Assembly: GCF_020283565.1 (NCBI RefSeq) | Contig: NC_060063.1 | Span: 18,542,720 to 18,606,719 of the forward strand | Length of the DNA: 64,000 nt | DNA from: Trifolium pratense | Lineage: Eukaryota; Streptophyta; Magnoliopsida; Fabales; Fabaceae | Direction: 5' to 3' | Shown here: in pieces, positions 54,848 to 64,000 of the stretch | Numbering within the stretch: the stretch's first letter is position 1 | Layout of the letters: each line of letters starts with the position of its first letter | The notes under the pieces: generated by a model | Told to the model about the DNA's origin: nothing | Databases searched by the model: none | Seen by the model: the letters and a program-made list of their open reading frames with translations, nothing else | Translations under genes and position numbers: made by a program

Positions 54848-55390
54848 TGTGACATATATAAAGTTCCACCTTATAACAAAAATCAATAAATCATGCAACA
54901 ACAAAGAAGACTATAAAATTCTCCAAAAACCATCTAAAACAGACAACCAAACAAACTTATATGAACCACTCCACAAAATGAAAATGACACATCTCCATTT
55001 TGTCAAAACACAATGTAATGAAGCCACAAAGAGAAGAGGGTCTAGAAGCAGCTAATGAGTCAGCAAATCAGAGAAAGGGCCCACAAAATATGTATGAAAA
55101 GGATATTGCTAACAACCACGCGGAAACGGCGGAAGCGAAGGCACCTCGCAAAGGAATAAGGACACGTACACCACATAGCATGTGGAAAGAATATGTGAAG
55201 GCATGAATCAATTATATATACTGCAGTAGTGATATTTTGTATGTATGTGATTGGTGTTGTTGCTACTTTTCTCCCTAAACTCTCTATTCACATCTGGTTT
55301 TCTATTGTATGCCAACTGTTTGTTAAAAGTCCTAATACAATTATCCTTATTCTCTCTTCCTTTTCTATATTACTTGCTAGAACTATTTCA
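54848..55390 (+). repeat. Probable 5' LTR of a Ty3/gypsy element
   Basis: A TG...CA segment of about 543 bp lies immediately before a primer-binding-like stretch (TTGGTGCTTTCATC) and the gag ATG at 55410. A TATA-like TTATATATACTG is at about 55209. The left boundary is a guess, because the 3' LTR lies outside the window. Confidence 0.45.
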
Positions 55391-55409
55391 TTGGTGCTTT
55401 CATCACACC

Positions 55410-56477
55410 ATGGCTCAAGATAAAGCAAATATGAACCAAACAGAGAACAAGCGCAACAAAGAAGAGATGATGTTATTCCAGGCCGAAATACTTGAACGTA
55501 TGGAAAGATTGGAAGCTGGAAACGCAGAAAAGTTTGATAAGGTCTATGCTGCGCTTGACGTCCTCATCGAACAATCACCAAGGAAGCAGAACCATGGTGC
55601 TGGACTCAATAACAGACCTCCGTTTCAGGTACGAAATGTGAAACTCGAATTTCCTCGTTTTGACGGCACTAACGTGCATGAATGGATCTTCCGTGCTGAA
55701 CAATTTTTCGATTATTATGATACACCGGATCTGGATCGTTTAACCATATCATCGGTTCATCTTGACAAAGACGTGGTACCATGGTATCAAATGGTTCAAC
55801 GATCTCACCCATTCACTTCATGGATTGAGTTTACGCGCGCTCTTGAGCTTGATTTTGGACCTTCCGTTTATGACTGTCCTCGCGCAACTCTTTTCAAATT
55901 GACTCAAACTGGGACTGTGGCTGAATATTACTTGAAATTCACATCGTTAGCAAATCGTGTTTATGGTTTAAGTAACGATGCTTTAATTGACTGTTTTGTG
56001 AGTGGCTTGAATAATGAGATTCGTCGTGATGTGTTGATTCACACACCCTCCTCCATTGTTAAGGCTGTGTCCCTGGCTAAAGTGTATGAAGAGAAATATG
56101 CATCAAATCCAAACCACAAAAAAACCAATACAACCAACTACTCCACCAACAAACCGTTCACCAACAAGCCAGAAACAATAACTAGAGATTCAGCCCCCAT
56201 CCTCAACACACCCCCTACAAGACCAATGAGTCAATTTCAAAAAAATCCCAATATCAAAAGAATATCCCCAGCTGAAAGGCAAGTCAGACGAGACAAAGGC
56301 CTTTGCTATTGGTGTGATGAGAAATTCTCATTTACACATAAGTGTCCCAATAGACAATTGATGTTATTGCAATGCGATGACAGTGATGAAGACCAAATGC
56401 TTGATGTTAAGACTCAACCACCAGACATAACTACAAATAGCCCTGACACCAACTTTCCTGAACACCACCTTTCCTAA
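55410..56477 (+). CDS. gag of the Ty3/gypsy element
   Basis: The start chosen is the ATG at 55410, twenty bases after the probable LTR. The 355-residue product contains a coiled-coil start and the retrotransposon gag domain (LEFPRFDGTNVHEWIFRAEQ, FTRALELDFGP, YYLKFTSLANRVYGL, DCFVSGLNNEIRRDV). It ends with the zinc knuckle CYWCDEKFSFTHKC. A TAA at 56475-56477 separates it from the protease in the same frame. That could be a mutation or a site of stop-codon readthrough. The clade is probably a chromovirus, with moderate confidence. Confidence 0.8.
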   Translation: MAQDKANMNQTENKRNKEEMMLFQAEILERMERLEAGNAEKFDKVYAALDVLIEQSPRKQNHGAGLNNRPPFQVRNVKLEFPRFDGTNVHEWIFRAEQFFDYYDTPDLDRLTISSVHLDKDVVPWYQMVQRSHPFTSWIEFTRALELDFGPSVYDCPRATLFKLTQTGTVAEYYLKFTSLANRVYGLSNDALIDCFVSGLNNEIRRDVLIHTPSSIVKAVSLAKVYEEKYASNPNHKKTNTTNYSTNKPFTNKPETITRDSAPILNTPPTRPMSQFQKNPNIKRISPAERQVRRDKGLCYWCDEKFSFTHKCPNRQLMLLQCDDSDEDQMLDVKTQPPDITTNSPDTNFPEHHLS

Positions 56478-56483
56478 AATGCC

Positions 56484-57470
56484 ATGAAGGGTACCAGCAA
56501 CATGGGTGTGTTACGTTTTTCAGGCTCCATTGAGCAAATTAAGGTTCAAGTCTTAATTGATGGAGGGAGCTCTGACAATTTTCTTCAGCCAAGAATTGCC
56601 AAATTCCTCAAGTTACCTGTTGAGCCAGGACCAACATTCAGAGTATTGGTTGGTAATGGTGAAATTATGACTGCCGAAGGGGTGATTAAGCAATTACCAC
56701 TTGAAATACAGGGACACCAACTTGAGATACCAGTTTTCTTATTACCTGTTGCAGGAGCTGATGTGATATTAGGTGCTTCATGGTTAGCAACATTAGGGCC
56801 ACATGTTGCTGATTATGCATCTTTAACACTGAAGTTCTTTTTGGAAGGTAAATTTGTGACATTGGTGGGAGAACCTGAGGCCAGACCCTCATCAGCTCAG
56901 CTTCATCACTTTAAGAGACTCCACACCACTGATGCTATTGCTGAATGCTTCACAGTCCAGTGGCTAAAATCTACTGAAGCTGCAGATATTTTCAAAGAAT
57001 TGCCCACCAACATTGAACCTGAGATTGCTATGCTACTCCATACTTACAAGGAACTGTTCCAGCCACCATCTGCCTTACCCCCCAGCAGAGCTCATAATCA
57101 TAGCATTCCTTTAATGGAGGGAGCTAATCCAGTTAAAGTTAAACCCTATAGATACCCTCACAGTCAGAAAGAACAAATTGAGAAAATGGTCCAGGATATG
57201 CTGCAACAAGGTATCATACAGCCAAGCACTAGTCCATTCTCCTCACCAATAGTGTTGGTGAAAAAGAAGGATGGAACATGGAGGTTTTGTACTGATTATA
57301 GGGCTTTGAATGCTATCACTATTAAAGATTGTTTTCCAATCCCCACCGTGGATGAACTCTTAGATGAATTGTTTGGAGCAAAGTACTTTTCAAAGTTGGA
57401 CTTAAGGTCAGGATATCACCAAATATTGCTTCAGCCACAAGATAGATACAAGACAGCATTTAGAACACAT
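56484..57470 (+). pseudogene. Ty3/gypsy protease and RT start, interrupted
   Basis: It continues the gag frame. The protease has VLIDGGSSDNFLQ and the later DVILGASWL. The RT has SPFSSPIVLVKKKDGTWRF, DYRALNAITIKD, FPIPTVDELLDEL and KLDLRSGYHQI. It breaks off at the histidine of AFRTH, where an Athila-type element inserted at 57471. The rest of the RT resumes at 63753. Confidence 0.9.
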
Positions 57471-58603
57471 TGATCAGTGCATTTTAATGCACATTCTTCT
57501 ACTATTGTACTAGTGTATTCCTATGGTTTAATTTACTATTTTCACTATTTTAAGGTGTTTTTATATTTAAGTTTATTTCTAACTCTATTTTATTTTCGCA
57601 CTTAATTTATGAATAAATAGCACTTTGACACCCTTCCGGTCCGCAGGTCATAACTGGAGTTACAAATATCGGATTGAGGCGCGGGAAGATGCGTTGGAAA
57701 GCTGAGATCAAGAGCTACGACTTTCATGTTGAGGCCAAAACCCAGTTCGGAGCGCAAGTGTGTCAAATAATTGCGTTTATGTTCCAGACGAATTTAATTC
57801 AGCACAACTTTATATTTTTCGGCCCAATTGTTTTAAGGCCCGTTCCATGTATTATTTAAACCGAAAAAAAGGCAGCTAGGGTTATTCATTCACTGTTCAC
57901 GAAATATTCAAACCCTAGAGCAGCCGTCATCTTCCATGGAGAACTAAACTTCTATTGATCCATTGGTGTAAGGAACTTTGTTCTCGAATCTTGAGGTTCG
58001 GTTTTAATAGCAAATCGTTATGTTTATGCTTATCATATATCAATTTTCTTGTCTCTCTTTTGTGTATGAGTTGATGCAATTGATGCTTAATTATTTTGTT
58101 TCACGTTCATAACATTGAGACTATTCAAATTAATTCACGCTTGTTCAAATTAATCTGAATAGGAAATTGTTATATTATTTTCGCTTGCAAAATAGGGCTG
58201 CCGAATTATTGTTATGATTTTTAACTGTGTTATTGGTGACGCTTGATCATCGCCATAGTTAGTCGAACACGCTGGTGCTTAATCAACGAATTCGTTATAA
58301 AACTGATTTTCGCTTGTTAAATTAGTTCTATAATCAGCCGAAGCATAAACTGTATGAATATTCATATAAGAACCCATGATAGATGATAAACAAAGTTGCC
58401 TAAAACCAATGGATTGATTGCTTTTATATTAATTAAATTCGTAATCTCTGTTATTGCTTCCACAAACAAAAAAACCCCAAATTGCAACCTTTAAATTCAT
58501 TCTAATATTGTTAAACCGATCGTGAGTCCTTGCGAAACGACCAAGGTCACTACCTTGTACTACTTATTTTAAAATTATTTTGATCACGAAACGACGGTGA
58601 TCA
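57471..58603 (+). repeat. 5' LTR of the Athila-type insert
   Basis: 1133 bp, TGATCA...TGATCA, ending in CA. It appears identical to 62619-63751 by line-by-line reading. A 4-bp repeat, acat, flanks the element (57467-57470 and 63752-63755). Confidence 0.95.
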
Positions 58604-59102
58604 AATTGGCGCCGTTGCCGGGGACTCTCAATTGATTTTAGCTAATATTAGACTCAGTTTCTGTGTGGTTGCGTTCTTGCCTTTGCTTTCTCGTGTTTTC
58701 TGGATTTTACGTGCCCTAATAATCAGTTTTCGTAAAAAAAAATAGTTTTCTGGAAAATCTTTTCTAAATCGAGTTTTTCCTGTACCTGTTCATCAGAAAT
58801 AAAATCAGAGTTTAAAATCCCCTATTTTGGGACAAAATAGGTGACGGCAACCTAAAAAGTCCAAATTCCGTGTTTTACTATTTTATTTTAATTTATTTCT
58901 GTTTTTATAGTTTCAGAAAATTCCAAACTAATTTCAAAAATTCTTATTTTACTTAATTAGACTAAATTTCGTGTTTTTATATTTTTTTGAATCTATTTTA
59001 ACCATATCTCTTCTTTCTATTTGTTTCATTAACGAGTCTGATTCTGATTCTTACATAGTTTCTCTTTGCATACTTTATTTGATTCTAAACTTGCTTTTGA
59101 TA
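58604..59102 (+). other. Leader of the Athila-type element, with primer-binding site
   Basis: TGGCGCCGTTGCCGGGGA at 58607-58624 is the primer-binding site. The remaining 480 bp is AT-rich leader up to the gag ATG at 59103. The frame is open upstream from about 58971, but the hydrophobic stretch there has no homologue that I recognise. Confidence 0.75.
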
Positions 59103-61610
59103 ATGGCTGAACAAAGAACACTAAGGCAGCTTGCTGCTCCTGATGTCAATTACAATGGTCTATGCATTCAATATACTGACGTTGATATTCCTTTTGAATT
59201 GAAATCTGGTTTGATACATTTGTTGCCCAAGTTTCATGGTCTTGCAGGTGAGGATCCGCATAAGCATTTGAAGGAATTTCAGGTAGTTTGTTCTACACCA
59301 TTGAGGCCTGAAGGTATCACGGAAGACCACATCAAGTTGAGAGCCTTTCCATTCTCGTTACAAGGTGCTGCTAAAGACTGGCTCTACTACCTTGAGCCAA
59401 ATTCTGTTTCAACTTGGAATGATCTGAAGAAGGTCTTTCTAGAGAGATACTTTCCCGCTTCTAGAGCAGCATCAATCAGAAAAGAAATATGCGGCATTAG
59501 GCAAGGAAACGAATCATTGGCAGAGTACTGGGAAAGATTCAAACATCTAGTTTCCAGTTGTCCCCAACACCAGATCACCGAGCAATTACTCATCCAATAT
59601 TTCTATGAAGGGTTGCTACCAATGGATCGAAACATTTTGGATGCTGCAAGTGGTGGAGCACTTGTTGATAAAACTCCAGCTGCTGCAAAGGCCTTGATCA
59701 AAAACATGTCACTCAACTCGCAACAGTTTACAACCAGAAATAATTCTGCAAGTGTAAATGAGATTCAGTCTTCCTCTTCCTCCATCAAGGCGCTCGAAAC
59801 CAAGTTTGATGCTAGAATTGATGAACTTACTTCCTTGGTGAAAAAGTTGGCAGTTAGCAATGCTCAACCAGCAAAAGTGTGTGGTATTTGTACTTCTTCT
59901 GAGCACCCGACTGATACATGCCCCATTCTACAAGATGAAACAATAACTGAGCTTCCTCAAGCATATGCAGCAGCAGCCCTTTACAATCAAAACAGGTACA
60001 ACAATCCTGACCTCTCCACCAACAAATATCACCCTAGTTGGAGGAATCATCAAAACCTCCAATATGGGAATCAGTCACAAGTTGCAGCCCCGGCTGCCCC
60101 ACCAGCCACTTCTTCACTGGAAGACCTTGTCAAGCAACTGGCACAACGAACAGATGCTAGCATTCAGAACCTGACAACGCAGATGGGACAAATGGCCAAT
60201 GCAATAGGCCAACTACAAGCTCAAGGCTCGGGTAACCTTCCTGCACAAACAGTGCCGAATCCGAATGTGAATGTGAGTGCAATTACTTTGAGATCCGGAA
60301 GAGTGTCAGAACCAGCTCCAGAGAAAAAGAAGAAGAAAACCGTTGCATCATCATCTGCTCCTGAACCTCCTTCTGTTACAATTGAGACCGAACCCGAAAA
60401 ACAAAGAGTATATGTGCCACCAATTCCTTTTCCTCAAAGGGTGCAGAAAAATATCAAGAAGACAGTTGAGGAAGACAAGGAGATTTTAGATGTATTCAGA
60501 AAATGTGCGGTTAACATTCCTCTCCTTGATGCAATTAAACAGATTCCTAAATATGCAAAATTCCTGAAAGACTTGTGCACACACAAGAGGAAGTTGAAGG
60601 AAAATGAGAGAGTCAGTTTGGGACGAAATGTTTCTGCTTTCATTCAGCCCAAAACTGGTTCCTCAGCTAATGTCTCAGTTATCGGTCAGACCATGCCAGA
60701 AAAGTGTGATGATCCAGGAGTTTTTGCTATTCCCTGTTCCATTGGGGATCGCAAGTTTGAAAATTGTATGCTTGATCTGGGAGCAGGTATTAATGTTATG
60801 CCTACTTCTATTTATAATAACCTTGATCTTGGTCCTTTGCAGCCTACAGGTTTAATCGTGCAATTAGCAAATAGGAGCAATGCCCGCCCTGCTGGGAAGG
60901 TAGAAGATGTCCTGGTGCAAGTTAATGACTTGATTCTTCCTGCAGATTTCTACATTCTAGACATGGAGGGCGAAACTAATTCCACCAGGGCACCCATCAT
61001 TCTAGGCCGACCATTCATGAGAACGGCAAGAACAAAAGTTGATGTTTATGATGGAACCATGTCCATGGAGTTTGGCGACATTGTCGCTAAGTTTAACATT
61101 TTTGATGCCATGAAACATCCCGTGGAAGAACATTCTGTTTTTTATATGGATTTAGTTACTAACACTAACCTTTGCTCTGTTTGTGCTAAGATTGAATCTG
61201 ATTTGCAGGATAATAACATTCATACAGGTGAAGTTGTTGTCAATGAGGCAGTCTGTACGGTTAAAGTTCTTGACATTCCGGCTGCCCCAACCAAACACTC
61301 CCATGATAAAGAAAAGACTACGCACTTCCATGATAAGACGATTTCCAAAAAGAAATTTTCTGTTGGCCAAAAAGTCTTGCTGTTTAAGTCTCGCCTGAAA
61401 GATATGGTTGGTAAGTTTCGATCCAAGTGGATTGGCCCCTTTGTCGTGACTAATGTTTTTCCTTCTGGTGCTATAGAAATTAAAAGTACAGGTACTGGCA
61501 AGGTTTTCAAAGCAAAAGGACAGCGGTTGAAGCTGCTCCATAAAAGTGTGGAAGGGCTTCCACCAAAACCACCAGACATAGAAGCACCAGCACCAGCCGC
61601 TACACCTTAG
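59103..61610 (+). CDS. Gag-protease fused to an integrase C-terminal tail
   Basis: An uninterrupted 835-residue ORF. Residues about 1-240 are the Athila-type gag (PKFHGLAGEDPHKHLKEF, WLYYLEPNSVSTWNDLKK, CGIRQGNESLAEYWERF). A CCHC knuckle follows (CGICTSSEHPTDTC, near 260). A linker with KKKKKTV leads to the protease, with MLDLGAGINVMP near 557 and PIILGRPFM near 633. After ALYMD-like sequence the ORF goes straight into KKFSVGQKVLLFKSRL and KFRSKWIGPFVV, the integrase C-terminal region. Everything between protease and that tail (RT, RNase H, integrase core) is missing without loss of frame. The start is the ATG at 59103, the first with gag homology. Confidence 0.85.
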   Translation: MAEQRTLRQLAAPDVNYNGLCIQYTDVDIPFELKSGLIHLLPKFHGLAGEDPHKHLKEFQVVCSTPLRPEGITEDHIKLRAFPFSLQGAAKDWLYYLEPNSVSTWNDLKKVFLERYFPASRAASIRKEICGIRQGNESLAEYWERFKHLVSSCPQHQITEQLLIQYFYEGLLPMDRNILDAASGGALVDKTPAAAKALIKNMSLNSQQFTTRNNSASVNEIQSSSSSIKALETKFDARIDELTSLVKKLAVSNAQPAKVCGICTSSEHPTDTCPILQDETITELPQAYAAAALYNQNRYNNPDLSTNKYHPSWRNHQNLQYGNQSQVAAPAAPPATSSLEDLVKQLAQRTDASIQNLTTQMGQMANAIGQLQAQGSGNLPAQTVPNPNVNVSAITLRSGRVSEPAPEKKKKKTVASSSAPEPPSVTIETEPEKQRVYVPPIPFPQRVQKNIKKTVEEDKEILDVFRKCAVNIPLLDAIKQIPKYAKFLKDLCTHKRKLKENERVSLGRNVSAFIQPKTGSSANVSVIGQTMPEKCDDPGVFAIPCSIGDRKFENCMLDLGAGINVMPTSIYNNLDLGPLQPTGLIVQLANRSNARPAGKVEDVLVQVNDLILPADFYILDMEGETNSTRAPIILGRPFMRTARTKVDVYDGTMSMEFGDIVAKFNIFDAMKHPVEEHSVFYMDLVTNTNLCSVCAKIESDLQDNNIHTGEVVVNEAVCTVKVLDIPAAPTKHSHDKEKTTHFHDKTISKKKFSVGQKVLLFKSRLKDMVGKFRSKWIGPFVVTNVFPSGAIEIKSTGTGKVFKAKGQRLKLLHKSVEGLPPKPPDIEAPAPAATP

Positions 61611-62618
61611 CCCCTCGGGTGTGATCCTTCCTTTACTCTCACTTTATGTTTAGATTACATTGCGGACACTGTCTGGTTTAAGTGTGGGGGAGGGACATTT
61701 TACATTTACATTTTTGTGTTTTTTAAAAAAAAAAAAAAATAATAATAAAATAAATCATCATGAGTAGTCACATGTTCTAAGGCTAGGGCAGATAGCTGTA
61801 GGGTCAGTGAAATTTTTGGAGTTTTTTGTTTTGATACTTGACATGATAGTCTTTGCAACTTAATGCACAACTGCTTGAACACTGTCAAACTTAGTAATGT
61901 CTAGATAAATCTCTGAAATATTTATTCTTTAGACTAAGTTCTCTAATTTGAATATAATGGAGGTATGATTAGAACTAAGTGTGGGGGAAAGGCTAGAGTA
62001 ACAGATAGACCGATCATTGCTATTAATTGAGAAAAAGGGAAACTGTTTAAGAGCTAAAACTAATGAATATAATAAGTTCCTGTGCCCGAAACTGGAGGAA
62101 CAAGTTCCTGTGCCCAAAACTGGAGGAACAAGTGCTGTGTAGGATGCTCTACTCTGAGTAACAGGTTGGACTTATTACAAGTAAGATCCCGTCAGGTGAA
62201 AAGGTGGAGTAGTACCTAAAGCTTAAAAACAATAAATAATAATAAACTATAATAAAGCTTGAAGGTAGTTGCCCCTGAGTTGATGTTGAAAAGTTTTTGA
62301 TCTCTTGAAAAGAAATAGCCCCCCCTAGTCTGAAATTCTGGTTAAATCCAAAATTATAGGAAAAGAATGACAACTTAGCATCTAGAATGGTAGTTTCAGA
62401 GAGGGATCTTGACATTACTTTGGTTGACAGTGGGAGACAGTACACACACACACGCAAGATTATTATTGAAAGTTGATAGATAAGAATTGTGCCAATCTTT
62501 GAATTTTGACCCAAGGTTTGAAGCTTGAAACCTGGAATATGTTGACTGCTTGTGATTTGTTTTTAAATTTTTCATTTGAGTTTTGCTCGGAGTGCAAAAG
62601 TTCAAGTGTGGGGGAATT
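61611..62618 (+). other. 3' non-coding region of the Athila-type element, with three polypurine motifs
   Basis: AAGTGTGGGGGA occurs at about 61679, 61977 and 62604; the last directly precedes the 3' LTR and is the likely primer. A direct repeat of about 27 bp (GTTCCTGTGCCC-AAACTGGAGGAACAA) lies at about 62077-62131. In complete Athila elements an extra env-like ORF can lie here; I see no such frame. Confidence 0.75.
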
Positions 62619-63751
62619 TGATCAGTGCATTTTAATGCACATTCTTCTACTATTGTACTAGTGTATTCCTATGGTTTAATTTACTATTTTCACTATTTTA
62701 AGGTGTTTTTATATTTAAGTTTATTTCTAACTCTATTTTATTTTCGCACTTAATTTATGAATAAATAGCACTTTGACACCCTTCCGGTCCGCAGGTCATA
62801 ACTGGAGTTACAAATATCGGATTGAGGCGCGGGAAGATGCGTTGGAAAGCTGAGATCAAGAGCTACGACTTTCATGTTGAGGCCAAAACCCAGTTCGGAG
62901 CGCAAGTGTGTCAAATAATTGCGTTTATGTTCCAGACGAATTTAATTCAGCACAACTTTATATTTTTCGGCCCAATTGTTTTAAGGCCCGTTCCATGTAT
63001 TATTTAAACCGAAAAAAAGGCAGCTAGGGTTATTCATTCACTGTTCACGAAATATTCAAACCCTAGAGCAGCCGTCATCTTCCATGGAGAACTAAACTTC
63101 TATTGATCCATTGGTGTAAGGAACTTTGTTCTCGAATCTTGAGGTTCGGTTTTAATAGCAAATCGTTATGTTTATGCTTATCATATATCAATTTTCTTGT
63201 CTCTCTTTTGTGTATGAGTTGATGCAATTGATGCTTAATTATTTTGTTTCACGTTCATAACATTGAGACTATTCAAATTAATTCACGCTTGTTCAAATTA
63301 ATCTGAATAGGAAATTGTTATATTATTTTCGCTTGCAAAATAGGGCTGCCGAATTATTGTTATGATTTTTAACTGTGTTATTGGTGACGCTTGATCATCG
63401 CCATAGTTAGTCGAACACGCTGGTGCTTAATCAACGAATTCGTTATAAAACTGATTTTCGCTTGTTAAATTAGTTCTATAATCAGCCGAAGCATAAACTG
63501 TATGAATATTCATATAAGAACCCATGATAGATGATAAACAAAGTTGCCTAAAACCAATGGATTGATTGCTTTTATATTAATTAAATTCGTAATCTCTGTT
63601 ATTGCTTCCACAAACAAAAAAACCCCAAATTGCAACCTTTAAATTCATTCTAATATTGTTAAACCGATCGTGAGTCCTTGCGAAACGACCAAGGTCACTA
63701 CCTTGTACTACTTATTTTAAAATTATTTTGATCACGAAACGACGGTGATCA
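62619..63751 (+). repeat. 3' LTR of the Athila-type insert
   Basis: 1133 bp, matching the 5' LTR at every position I compared. It ends at TGATCA, followed by the acat flank and the resumed RT of the older element. Confidence 0.95.
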
Positions 63752-64000
63752 ACATCATGGGCACTATGAATGGTTGGTAATGCCATTTGGACTAACCAAT
63801 GCACCGGCAACTTTTCAAAGTTTGATGAATCACATTTTCCAACATGTTTTGAGAAAATATGTTTTAGTATTTTTTGATGATATCTTGATATATAGCAGTT
63901 CTTGGCAAGATCACTTGAAGCATTTAGATGCTGTTCTTAGAGTTTTACAAGAGAATACATTATTTATCAAACTGTCCAAATGCTCTTTTGGAGTTTCAGA
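63752..64000 (+). pseudogene. Ty3/gypsy RT, second part (runs off the window)
   Basis: From the codon at 63753 the frame reads [18 protein letters not shown], then the catalytic [12 protein letters not shown] and [13 protein letters not shown]. This is the direct continuation of the RT broken at 57470. It is open to the end of the window, so the older element was probably coding when it was hit. Confidence 0.9.

Larger units (their letters stand above)
57471..63751 (+). mobile_element. Non-autonomous Athila-type Ty3/gypsy element, 6281 bp
   Basis: Two apparently identical 1133-bp LTRs enclose a 4015-bp body. A tRNA-Asp-type primer-binding site (TGGCGCCGTTGCCGGGGA) lies just inside the 5' LTR, as in Athila/Tat elements. 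A purine run (GTGGGGGAATT) lies just before the 3' LTR. The body has one long ORF with gag and protease and only the end of integrase. With no RT or integrase core it must depend on a related complete element. The identical LTRs point to very recent movement. Confidence 0.92.

Noticed and set aside
57674..57859. 61-codon frame in both Athila-type LTRs
   Set aside because: It lies wholly within the LTR, has no ATG in good context and no homology that I can see.

Overview
This is eukaryotic nuclear DNA from a flowering plant. It is AT-rich, has GT-AG introns and plant-type transposons, and carries a plant arginyl-tRNA synthetase gene. The style of the retroelements, the SINE and the small B3-like genes suggests a papilionoid legume (clover, medick, pea or vetch type), but that is inference. 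About two thirds of the window is mobile or tandemly repeated DNA. All functional calls come from reading translations and splice sites by eye, without database searches.

Layout. (1) 564-46126 is bounded by two similar inverted ends of a Mutator-like element (MULE) family. Between them, on the minus strand, lie a nine-exon Ulp1-type cysteine protease gene (2833-4802, with a 5' exon broken by a 253-bp hAT-type MITE), three small B3-like DNA-binding genes (7292-8500, 35753-36900, 38105-39258) and a FAR1/MURA-type transposase gene (42542-45396) with a one-base frameshift. A two-exon GRF zinc-finger gene (34348-34773) is on the plus strand. Three tandem arrays with 162-167-bp monomers sit beside the B3 genes: 6120-7130, 9036-10303 continuing at 33471-34005, and 39501-41778. 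(2) The second array is split by a 23.2-kb compound Ty1/copia element of the Sirevirus/SIRE type (10304-33470, minus strand). It has the form LTR-body-LTR-body-LTR, with 1087-bp LTRs, near-identical bodies and one 5-bp target duplication around the whole. (3) 46127-47860 holds a 753-bp MULE-type MITE and a SINE, both with perfect target duplications. (4) 47857-54515 is a host gene for cytosolic-type arginine-tRNA ligase: 17 exons, predicted 595 aa, apparently intact. Its promoter plus first exon is present in four tandem copies. (5) 54848-64000 is the 5' part of a Ty3/gypsy element whose reverse transcriptase is interrupted by a 6281-bp Athila-type element. That insert has LTRs that look identical and a gag-protease ORF fused in frame to an integrase tail, with RT, RNase H and the integrase core missing.

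How the parts may work together. The MULE-bounded region combines a transposase, a SUMO-protease-like enzyme, small B3 DNA-binding proteins with SUMO-interacting-like motifs, and nucleosome-length tandem arrays. Some plant MULEs are known to carry Ulp1-like genes (Kaonashi type), and Arabidopsis VANDAL MULEs encode proteins that bind repeats in the element and relieve silencing. A similar accessory system here is a testable hypothesis, not a demonstrated one. The other best leads are the antisense ORF kept in both copies of the copia dimer, the quadruplicated first exon of the synthetase gene, and the gag-only Athila derivative.
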